From NCBI RefSeq assembly GCF_019247635.1, contig NZ_JAFBAR010000129.1, forward strand, positions 1-34,564: 34,564 nucleotides of DNA, in the 5' to 3' direction. Shown here one piece after another: positions 16,439 to 22,869 of this stretch (positions are counted from its first letter, which is position 1; every line of letters begins with the position of its first letter). The notes beneath the pieces are model-generated. The model did not search any database. It worked only from the letters and a program-made list of their open reading frames with translations, and was not told the DNA's origin. The DNA is from Mycobacterium sp. Its GTDB lineage: Bacteria; Actinomycetota; Actinomycetes; Mycobacteriales; Mycobacteriaceae. The translations under genes were made by a program, and so were the position numbers.

Positions 16439-17866
16439 GTAGTACAGCGCGAACTCGTAGGGGTGCGGCCGGATCTGGACCGGCAGAATCTCGTTCTCGC
16501 GCTTGAAGGTGATCCACGTGTCGATCAGGTCGGGCGTGAAAACGCCGCCCTCCGTGAGGTATTCGTGGTCGTCTTCCAGCCGGTCGATCACCGCGGACAG
16601 CTGGGTGGGAGCCTGCGGGATGTTGGCGGCCTCTTCGGGCGGCAGTTCGTAGAGGTCCTTGTCGACCGGCGCCTGCGGCTCGATCTTGTTCTTGATGCCG
16701 TCCAGGCCGGCCATCAACATGGCCGCGAACGCCAGGTACGGGTTGCCCGAGGAGTCGGGGCAGCGGAACTCCAGCCGCTTGGCCTTAGGATTGCTGCCGG
16801 TGATCGGGATCCGCACGCACGCCGAGCGGTTGCGCTGGCTGTAGACCAGGTTGATCGGGGCCTCATAGCCGGGAACCAGGCGCTTGTAGGAGTTGACCGT
16901 GGGGTTGGTGAACGCCAGCAGCGAGGGCGCGTGGTGCAGCAGGCCACCGATGTAGTGGCGGGCGGTGTCCGACAGGCCGGCGTAGCCGGTCTCGTCGTAC
17001 ATCAGCGGGCTGCCGTCCTTCCACAGCGACTGGTGGGTGTGCATGCCGGAGCCGTTGTCCCCGAATAGCGGCTTGGGCATGAATGTGACCGTCTTGCCGT
17101 GGGCCCACGCGGTGTTCTTGACGATGTACTTGTACAGCATCATGTCGTCGGCGGCGTGCAGCAGCGTGTTGAACTTGTAGTTGATCTCGGCCTGCCCGCC
17201 GGTGCCCACCTCGTGGTGGCCCTTCTCCAGGCTGAAGCCGGCGTTGATCAGGTTGGTCAGCATCTTGTCCCGCAGGTCCACGTAGTGGTCGACCGGGGCG
17301 ACCGGGAAGTAACCGCCCTTGGGGCGGACCTTGTAACCGCGGTTGGCGCTGCCGTCGGCCTCGTTCGGCGAGCCGGTGTTCCACCAACCCGAGATCGCGT
17401 CGACTTCGTAGAACGAGCCGTTGGTGCGCGAGTCGAAAGCCACCGAGTCGAAGATGTAGAACTCGGCCTCGGCGCCGAAGTAGGCGGTGTCGGCGATGCC
17501 CGTGCTGATCAGGTAGTTCTCGGCCTTGCGCGCGACGTTGCGGGGGTCGCGGGAGTAGGGCTCGAGAGTGAACGGGTCGTGCACGAAGAAGTTCAGGTTC
17601 AGCGTCTTGGCTTCGCGGAACTGGTCGATTTTCGCGGTGTCGGAATCGGGCAGCAGCAGCATGTCGGACTCGTGGATCGACTGGAACCCGCGGATCGAGG
17701 AGCCGTCAAACGCCAGGCCGTCCTCGAAGACGCTCTCGTCGAAGAACGAAATCGGAATCGTGAAATGCTGCATGACGCCGGGCAGGTCGCAGAACCGGAC
17801 GTCGACAAACTCGACGCTCTCGTCCTTGGCGAGTTTGAATACGTCGTCGGGCGACTTTTCCGTCAC
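16430..17866 (-). CDS. glnA1: Glutamine synthetase, type I (main enzyme)
   Basis: ATP-dependent synthesis of glutamine from glutamate and ammonia; dodecameric, and in pathogenic mycobacteria also exported. 478 residues. Seen: LAFDGSSIRGFQSIHESDM, FGAEAEFYIFD (metal ligands), KGGYFPVAP, EKGHHEVGTGGQAEINYKFN, TFMPKPLFGDNGSGMHTHQSLW, NPTVNSYKRLVPGYEAP, RIPITGSNPKAKRLEFRCPDSSGNPYLAF. The adenylylation site Y406 is intact in KDLYELPPEE, so it should be a target of GlnE encoded 2.3 kb away. The start is GTG 17866 with an AAAGGAG ribosome site. Upstream there is a four-box GlnR-like array. Confidence 0.98.
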   Translation of the reverse strand: MTEKSPDDVFKLAKDESVEFVDVRFCDLPGVMQHFTIPISFFDESVFEDGLAFDGSSIRGFQSIHESDMLLLPDSDTAKIDQFREAKTLNLNFFVHDPFTLEPYSRDPRNVARKAENYLISTGIADTAYFGAEAEFYIFDSVAFDSRTNGSFYEVDAISGWWNTGSPNEADGSANRGYKVRPKGGYFPVAPVDHYVDLRDKMLTNLINAGFSLEKGHHEVGTGGQAEINYKFNTLLHAADDMMLYKYIVKNTAWAHGKTVTFMPKPLFGDNGSGMHTHQSLWKDGSPLMYDETGYAGLSDTARHYIGGLLHHAPSLLAFTNPTVNSYKRLVPGYEAPINLVYSQRNRSACVRIPITGSNPKAKRLEFRCPDSSGNPYLAFAAMLMAGLDGIKNKIEPQAPVDKDLYELPPEEAANIPQAPTQLSAVIDRLEDDHEYLTEGGVFTPDLIDTWITFKRENEILPVQIRPHPYEFALYYDV

Positions 17867-17896
17867 AGGAACTCCTTTACTTGTGATTCGCGGCCG

Positions 17897-17902
17897 ACGC
17901 TA
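17897..17902 (-). promoter_or_regulatory. Putative glnA1 -10 (TAGCGT)
   Basis: On the minus strand TAGCGT fits TANNNT, placing transcription start near 17890, about 25 bases before the GTG. TTGACT at 17923-17928 could be the -35, but with a 20-base spacer, which suggests a need for an activator. Confidence 0.45.
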
Positions 17903-17912
17903 GGGAGCTGTT

Positions 17913-17950
17913 ATTGCCCGCCAGTCAACCCCGTGTTGCGCAGAGGTTAC
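17913..17950 (-). promoter_or_regulatory. GlnR-like operator, four boxes
   Basis: Read on the minus strand: GTAAC (17946-17950), six bases, GCAAC (17935-17939), six bases, TTGAC (17924-17928), six bases, GCAAT (17913-17917). The strict 11-bp period and box sequences match the a1-b1-a2-b2 layout of actinobacterial GlnR operators at nitrogen genes (family knowledge). The position, about 10 bases upstream of the putative -10, fits an OmpR-family activator. Confidence 0.65.
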
Positions 17951-17993
17951 GCGACCACGAGCCCGCAAAAGAGGTTGGGTTGTACCTGCGCCC

Positions 17994-17999
17994 TATTGT
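17994..17999 (+). promoter_or_regulatory. Putative -10 (TATTGT) for the RDD gene
   Basis: TATTGT fits TANNNT and ends 6 bases before ATG 18006, so a transcript would begin at or next to that ATG. Confidence 0.45.
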
Positions 18000-18005
18000 G
18001 AAGCC

Positions 18006-18083
18006 ATGGCCCGCAAGATCGTATCTGGTCCGCAATCGGCGCGTGCGGGGAAGTGGAGTCGGGCCGGCGGACGCCGTCCATGA
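18006..18083 (+). CDS. Possible leaderless 25-codon ORF before the RDD gene
   Basis: ATG 18006 opens a 25-residue basic peptide beginning MARKIVSGPQ with many Arg, Lys and Gly; its TGA stop (18081-18083) overlaps ATG 18080 of the RDD gene as ATGA. A -10 hexamer 6 bases before the ATG would make it a leaderless ORF, a class known to be common in mycobacteria. Alternatively it is just the 5' untranslated region, or the original N-terminus of the RDD protein separated by a frameshift. No family is recognised. Confidence 0.35.
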   Translation: MARKIVSGPQSARAGKWSRAGGRRP

Positions 18084-18502
18084 CGGGCAGATCACCCCAC
18101 GGTTACCCGGGCGAGACACTCGGTTTTCCGCAGACCGGGCCCGCTTCGCTGGCCCCGATGGGCCGCCGGATCGGCGCGTTGCTTATCGATTGGCTGATCG
18201 CCGCCGGGCTGGCGCTGCTGGCCCAGGCGTTCGGCGGAGTCTCCGAGGCGTTCCTGGCGACGACCGAGTCGCTCATTTGGCTCGTGCTCGGCGCAGTGTC
18301 GGTGCGGCTGTTCGGTTTCACACCAGGTCAATTGGCGCTGGGCTTGGCGGTGGTCGCGGTCGACGGCCGCCGGACGGTGGGAATCGGCCGGCTGGTGGCG
18401 CGGGGCCTGCTGATCTTCCTGGTGGTGCCGCCGCTGTTCACCGACGCGGACGGGCGCGGCCTGCAGGACCAGCTGACCGGCACCGCAGTGGTGCGCCGCT
18501 GA
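18080..18502 (+). CDS. RDD-family membrane protein (Rv2219A-like)
   Basis: A 140-residue membrane protein. After a soluble N-terminus (MTGRSPHGYPGETLG, about 25 residues) comes the RDD-type motif MGRRIGALLIDWLIA (Arg, then Asp in the first membrane helix), a second helix around 55-75 and a third around 110-125; the tail is DQLTGTAVV, the usual RDD ending. The function of RDD proteins is mostly unknown; some take part in ion transport. ATG 18080 is chosen over GTG 18053 because of the ATGA coupling and family length. Convergent with the DUF4191-type gene. Confidence 0.85.
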   Translation: MTGRSPHGYPGETLGFPQTGPASLAPMGRRIGALLIDWLIAAGLALLAQAFGGVSEAFLATTESLIWLVLGAVSVRLFGFTPGQLALGLAVVAVDGRRTVGIGRLVARGLLIFLVVPPLFTDADGRGLQDQLTGTAVVRR

Positions 18503-18519
18503 GCGCTGTCGCAACCCCG

Positions 18520-18577
18520 CGAGCGTGCGCGTCTGTACAGCGACACGCCGTGGCGGCCGGCATTCTGGGCACGCTCG
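18520..18577. repeat. Imperfect intergenic inverted repeat, possible bidirectional terminator
   Basis: CGAGCGTGC (18520-18528) pairs exactly with GCACGCTCG (18569-18577), 40 bases apart; inside is the palindrome CTGTACAG and a GCGTC/GCGAC pair. It fills the gap between two convergent genes, so it may end both transcripts. The motif recalls other mycobacterial intergenic sequences, a recollection I cannot check. Confidence 0.45.
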
Positions 18578-18594
18578 GCGATAGAAGGGCGGTG

Positions 18595-19347
18595 CTATTT
18601 GCGGCGGACGGTGCGCTGCACGCCGCGCATCTTGGCATTGCTGGGCAGCGGTCCCTTCGGCAGCACGCTAGTCCCGGCCCGCGAGCCCAACGCGGCTAGC
18701 CGCGACTCCAGCGTGTCCATCTGCTTGACACTGATGTTGGCCGGCAGACGGGTGAGGTGGCGCTCCAATTTGGCCAGCGGAACCTCGCCCTCAGCGTTGC
18801 CGACGACGACGTCGTAGATCGGGATGTCGCCGACCAGCCGTGCGGTGCGCTTCTTCTCCTGGGCCAGCAGCGGTTTGACCCGATTCGGTGATCCCTCGGC
18901 GACGAAGATGACGCCCGGCCGGCCGATCACCCGGTGCACGGCGTCGAAATGGCCGGTGGCGGCCACACCGGCGGTCACCCGCCACTTGCCGCGCAGGTTG
19001 TCCAGTACCCACGCCGCCGCGCCGGTTTGGCCCTCGGCCTGGCGATAGACGCTGCGCTGGGCGCGGCGACCGAAGATGATGAACGCCACCAGCCCACCGA
19101 GCAGCACGCCGAGCGGAATCATGGTGAATCGGGTCAGGCCGCCGGCCCAGAGCGCCACCCCGACCGAGATGCCGACGATTAACACGAACGCGCCGATCAT
19201 GTACGGCAACAGTCGCTTGTCCTGCTTGCGCTGCATGTTGAACGCCTGCCACAGCTGGGCGCGGCGCTCTTTGGCCGCGGCCTTGGCGGTGGCCTTCGCC
19301 TGCGCCTTGGCGGCCTTGTTCTGAGCGGCGGTTCGGGGTTTAGCCAT
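18595..19347 (-). CDS. DUF4191-type membrane protein (Rv2219-like)
   Basis: A 250-residue protein with an Ala/Lys-rich charged N-terminus (about 1-35, AKAQAKATAKAAAKERR), two membrane helices (about 50-70 and 78-95) and a cytosolic C-terminal half containing WVLDNLRGKWRVT, VIGRPGVIFVAEG and VGDIPIYDVVVGNAEG. Function unknown; conserved in mycobacteria next to lipA. Three in-frame starts exist (TTG 19356, ATG 19353, ATG 19347); ATG 19347 matches the relative. It starts about 20 bases after the lipA stop, so it is probably the last gene of the lipB-lipA unit. Confidence 0.88.
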   Translation of the reverse strand: MAKPRTAAQNKAAKAQAKATAKAAAKERRAQLWQAFNMQRKQDKRLLPYMIGAFVLIVGISVGVALWAGGLTRFTMIPLGVLLGGLVAFIIFGRRAQRSVYRQAEGQTGAAAWVLDNLRGKWRVTAGVAATGHFDAVHRVIGRPGVIFVAEGSPNRVKPLLAQEKKRTARLVGDIPIYDVVVGNAEGEVPLAKLERHLTRLPANISVKQMDTLESRLAALGSRAGTSVLPKGPLPSNAKMRGVQRTVRRK

Positions 19348-19366
19348 GGTCATCAAGAATACGCAG

Positions 19367-20287
19367 TCACCGGGTGAGGCGAGCCTGCTGATACAGCCGG
19401 CCGGCCCGGTACGACGACCGCACCAGCGGTCCGGCCAATACGCCCGCGAAGCCCAGCCGTTCGGCGTGCTGGGCGAATCCGTCGAACTCCTCGGGTGTCA
19501 CCCAGCGCTCCACCGGGTGGTGCCGCGGTGACGGGCGAAGATATTGGGTGATGGTGACGATGTCACAGCCGGCGTCGCGCAGGTCGGCCAGCGCGACGCG
19601 CACCTCGTCAGGCGTCTCGCCCATGCCCAGGATGAGGTTGCTCTTGGTGACCAGCCCGCAGTCGCGCGCCGACGTCAGCACGCCCAGGCTGCGTTCGTAG
19701 GTGAATGCGGGCCTGATCCGCTTGAAGATGCGCGGCACGGTTTCGACGTTGTGCGCCAACACTTCTGGGCGCGCGTCGAATACTTCCGCGAGGCGCTCGG
19801 GCCGGCCGTTGAAGTCGGGGATCAGCAGTTCGACACCCGTGGAGGGGTTGAGGTTCTTGATGGCGCGCACCGTCTCGGCGTACAGCCAGGCGCCGCCGTC
19901 GGGCAGGTCGTCGCGCGCGACACCGGTGACGGTGGCATAGCGCAGCCCCATGGTCTGCACGCTCTGGGCGACCCGCCGAGGCTCGTCACGGTCCAGCGCG
20001 GCGGGCTTCCCGGTGTCGATCTGGCAGAAGTCGCAGCGGCGGTTGCACTGGTCGCCGCCGATCAGGAAGGTGGCTTCGCGGTCCTCCCAGCATTCGAAGA
20101 TGTTCGGACAGCCGGCCTCCTCGCAGACCGTGTGCAGACCTTCGCGCCGGACCAGGCTCTTGAGTTCTGTGTACTCCGGTCCCATCCGGACCCGCGCCTT
20201 GATCCACGGCGGCTTGCGTTCGATGGGGGTTTGCGCGTTGCGCACCTCGAGGCGCAGCAGTCTGCGGCCTTCCGGAGCGACAGTCAC
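19367..20287 (-). CDS. lipA: Lipoyl synthase
   Basis: Radical SAM enzyme that inserts two sulphurs into protein-bound octanoyl groups. 306 residues. Auxiliary cluster motif CEEAGCPNIFEC (C-x4-C-x5-C), radical SAM motif C-x3-C-x2-C in QCNRRCDFCQ, and the C-terminal RSSY that ligates the auxiliary cluster. Also TGVARDDLPDGGA and HNVETVPR, standard LipA segments. Start GTG 20287, ten bases after the lipB stop; there is no clear Shine-Dalgarno, so it probably relies on coupling. It serves DlaT (encoded 2.6 kb upstream on this strand) and the glycine cleavage H protein. Confidence 0.97.
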   Translation of the reverse strand: MTVAPEGRRLLRLEVRNAQTPIERKPPWIKARVRMGPEYTELKSLVRREGLHTVCEEAGCPNIFECWEDREATFLIGGDQCNRRCDFCQIDTGKPAALDRDEPRRVAQSVQTMGLRYATVTGVARDDLPDGGAWLYAETVRAIKNLNPSTGVELLIPDFNGRPERLAEVFDARPEVLAHNVETVPRIFKRIRPAFTYERSLGVLTSARDCGLVTKSNLILGMGETPDEVRVALADLRDAGCDIVTITQYLRPSPRHHPVERWVTPEEFDGFAQHAERLGFAGVLAGPLVRSSYRAGRLYQQARLTR

Positions 20288-20297
20288 GCGGACCAGT

Positions 20298-20984
20298 TTA
20301 AGCCGACACCACGCGGGCGGCGGGGTGCTCACCCACCGGCAGCACGCCGTCCAGGGCGTCGCAGACGGCCTCGGCGACGGCCGGGCGGACCTCGTCGACC
20401 GCGACCGCGCGACCGAGTTCGGCCGACAGCGACGTCACCCCGGCATCGTTGATACCGCACGGCACGATCGTGGTGTAGGCCGCCAAATCGCAGTCGCAGT
20501 TCAGCGCGAACCCGTGCAGCGTGGTCGCCCGCGACACCCGCACGCCGATGGCGGCGATCTTGCGCGCGGGCCGCCCGGGCACCCACACCCCGGACCGGCC
20601 GTCCACCCGGCCCGCATCCAGGCCCAGGTCGGCGCACACCTTGATCAACGATTCCTCTAGGCGCCGAACGTAATTGACTACATCGAGCGGTTCGGCCAGT
20701 CCGATGATCGGGTAGCCGACCAACTGTCCCGGCCCATGCCAGGTGATCTTGCCGCCGCGGTCGGTTTCTATCACGGGGGTGCCATCGACCGGACGTTCGT
20801 GCGGCTGGGTGCGGCGTCCCGCGGTGTAGACGGCCGGGTGCTCGAGCAGCAACAGCGTGTCCGGGCCGCCGGCGACCCGGGCGTCGGCCAGGTCGCGCTG
20901 CAGCTGCCAGGCGGCGCGATAGTCGATGCTGCCGAGCTGGTGCACCTCGACGGCGGCCGAGCTGGTCCGGATGGAACCCTTCAC
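20298..20984 (-). CDS. lipB: Octanoyl-(acyl carrier protein):protein octanoyltransferase
   Basis: Moves octanoyl from ACP to the lipoyl domain lysine, forming a thioether-like acyl-enzyme at Cys. 228 residues. K142 (RPARKIAAIG) and C176 (IVPCGIND) are the catalytic pair; the RGGKITWHGPGQLVGYPI and HGFALNCDCDL motifs are intact. The start is GTG 20984; a -10 hexamer ends 7 bases before it and there is no ribosome site, so the transcript is probably leaderless. The unit continues into lipA. Confidence 0.97.
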   Translation of the reverse strand: MKGSIRTSSAAVEVHQLGSIDYRAAWQLQRDLADARVAGGPDTLLLLEHPAVYTAGRRTQPHERPVDGTPVIETDRGGKITWHGPGQLVGYPIIGLAEPLDVVNYVRRLEESLIKVCADLGLDAGRVDGRSGVWVPGRPARKIAAIGVRVSRATTLHGFALNCDCDLAAYTTIVPCGINDAGVTSLSAELGRAVAVDEVRPAVAEAVCDALDGVLPVGEHPAARVVSA

Positions 20985-20991
20985 GCTGGCT

Positions 20992-20997
20992 ACCGTA
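20992..20997 (-). promoter_or_regulatory. Putative lipB -10 (TACGGT), leaderless
   Basis: On the minus strand TACGGT is followed by 7 bases and then GTG 20984. It implies that lipB-lipA has its own promoter, separate from the upstream NmrA-like gene (46-base gap). Confidence 0.5.
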
Positions 20998-21030
20998 CCC
21001 GGGCCCCGGAGCGCGGTGCAGTGCTGAGAC

Positions 21031-21930
21031 CTAGGAGAACAGCTGCGGGTTTGCCGCGACGTACTCCCCGACGCTCAATGCCTGCCGGCCCGTTATCCGC
21101 TCGACGTCATCGGTGGACCGATCGTAGCGACCCTCGCCGTGCAGTCTGGCCATGGTTGCGAGGTGTTGTTCCACATGCGGGGGCAGCCCGAGCGGCTTGA
21201 GCACCTCCCCGACCCAGGCGTGCAGCGCGATGTCGGCGCCGGCAATCGGCCGGTGCAGTCCGCGCGCATATTCGGCGGCCAATCCGTCGATGTCGAGACT
21301 CGTCGGGCCGGTCAACTCGTACACGGCGCCGATGCGGTCCGCCGGATCCAGCAGGACCGCGCAGACCACGCGGGCGACGTCGCTGGCGGCGATCGGTGAG
21401 GTCCGGCCGGATGCGAACGGCAGCACCAAAGCGTTTCGTTCCCGCAACGCCGGCACCGCCAGCCTGGTGAGGATCGGATTGTCCAGAAACACCGTCGGCC
21501 TGATATGTACGACCGGCACTCCCGACCAGTTCATGACGCGCTCGGCGAGCCAGTGCAGGCGATGCTGACGAGACTCTTCGGTGCTCGTCAGTGTCATCTG
21601 CGAAACCGTCATCTGCGACATGTTCACCAGCACCTCTAGGCGGCCCGACTCCAACGCCGCGGCGCATACCACCGCCGTCGCCTTCAAGTAGTCGGGGGAC
21701 ACGCTCATGGAAAAGAACATCCGGTCGACGCCGGCCATCGCGTCGACGACGTCCTGCGGCTCGGTCAGGTCGCCGACCATCACCTCGGCCTCGAGTTCGC
21801 GCAGCGAGTCGGCCCGCTCGTCGTCGTGGTGCACCAAGGCGCGCACTGGTTCACCGCGGCCCCGCAACTCCTCGACTACCTGCCGACTGACGCCTCCGGT
21901 TCCGCCCGCCGCGCCGGTGATCAAATACAT
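21031..21930 (-). CDS. NmrA-like NAD(P)-binding protein
   Basis: A 299-residue Rossmann protein with N-terminal ITGAAGGTGG (G-x2-G-x2-G), VRALVHHDDERAD in the cofactor-selecting second strand and VMVGDLTEP; the later part resembles NmrA/HSCARG-type atypical short-chain dehydrogenases, which often lack the catalytic Tyr-x3-Lys and act as redox sensors or quinone/azo reductases. Near residue 115 there is a small direct repeat, SQMTVSQMT, from an 11-bp duplication (21593-21603 and 21608-21618). ATG 21930 lies two bases after the stop of the TIGR01777 gene. I do not recall it between Rv2216 and lipB in M. tuberculosis, so it may be an insertion. Confidence 0.85.
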   Translation of the reverse strand: MYLITGAAGGTGGVSRQVVEELRGRGEPVRALVHHDDERADSLRELEAEVMVGDLTEPQDVVDAMAGVDRMFFSMSVSPDYLKATAVVCAAALESGRLEVLVNMSQMTVSQMTLTSTEESRQHRLHWLAERVMNWSGVPVVHIRPTVFLDNPILTRLAVPALRERNALVLPFASGRTSPIAASDVARVVCAVLLDPADRIGAVYELTGPTSLDIDGLAAEYARGLHRPIAGADIALHAWVGEVLKPLGLPPHVEQHLATMARLHGEGRYDRSTDDVERITGRQALSVGEYVAANPQLFS

Positions 21931-21932
21931 GA

Positions 21933-22844
21933 TCAGCCCTGATCGCGCCGGGCGGTGGCGTAGCCGAGGGCCTCGCCAATGGTGTTGTGGTGGAACTGGA
22001 AACCCGTCTGCTCCAGGGCGCTGGGGATGGCGCGCTGACCGATCAGCAGCCCTTCGTCGGCGAACTCGCCCAGCACGGTCCGGAGGGCGAACCCGGGCAG
22101 CGTCAACGGGGTCGGGCGATTGACGGCGCGGCCGAACGCGGTGGTGAACTCCGCGTTGGTGACCGGAGCCGGTCCGGTCAGGTTGACCGGGCCGGACAGG
22201 TCGGGATGCGCGATGGCGAACAGCAGCGCGCGGATCTCGTCCTCGAGGCTGATCCACGACATGTACTGGCGGCCGCTGCCCAGCCGAGCACCGAGGCCGC
22301 ACGTGAACAGCGGCCGCATTCTGCGCAACATGCCACCCCCCGGGGCCAGCACCAGGCCGGTGCGGGCCAACACGACACGCGTGCCGGCGTAGTGGGCCGG
22401 CAACGTGGCCGCCTCCCAGTCCACGCACAGCTGAGCCAGGAAACCCGTTCCCGCCCCATCGTTTTCGTCGACCACGCGGTCCCTGGTGTCTCCGTAGTAG
22501 CCCACCGCGCTGGCGTTGATCAGCGTCTCGACGCCGGCGTCGGCCACCGCGGCGGCCAACACCTCGGTAGGCGTGATGCGACTGTCGCGCAGGCTCTGTT
22601 GAAAGGCGCCCGACCAGCGACGCTGGCCGACATTGACACCGCATAGGTTGACCACCGCATCGACTTCCGCGAGCGCATCGACGTCGAACTCACCGCTTTC
22701 CGGATTCCAGTGCAGCTCTTCGGAATTCGACGGCGCGCGGCGCACGATGCGAAGCACCGGGTGATCCGCGGCGCGCAGCGCCGCTGTCAAAGCCGAGCCG
22801 ATCAGGCCGGATGAACCCGCGATCGCGATAACGGCGTTGGCCAC
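21933..22844 (-). CDS. TIGR01777-family NAD-dependent epimerase/SulA-like protein (Rv2216-like)
   Basis: A 303-residue extended short-chain dehydrogenase. Seen: IAGSSGLIGSALTAAL dinucleotide site, VDAVVNLCGVNVGQRRW, INASAVGYYGD (with the Tyr of the YYG motif), RTGLVLAPGGG, WISLEDEIRALLFAI and the C-terminal region. This family (E. coli YfcH, chloroplast SulA-like) has no firmly known reaction. Start GTG 22844, with an AAAGGAC upstream. It follows dlaT by 25 bases on the same strand, so it is probably co-transcribed with it. Confidence 0.9.
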   Translation of the reverse strand: MANAVIAIAGSSGLIGSALTAALRAADHPVLRIVRRAPSNSEELHWNPESGEFDVDALAEVDAVVNLCGVNVGQRRWSGAFQQSLRDSRITPTEVLAAAVADAGVETLINASAVGYYGDTRDRVVDENDGAGTGFLAQLCVDWEAATLPAHYAGTRVVLARTGLVLAPGGGMLRRMRPLFTCGLGARLGSGRQYMSWISLEDEIRALLFAIAHPDLSGPVNLTGPAPVTNAEFTTAFGRAVNRPTPLTLPGFALRTVLGEFADEGLLIGQRAIPSALEQTGFQFHHNTIGEALGYATARRDQG

Positions 22845-22869
22845 GTTCCCAAGTCCTTTTCAGACCCTT

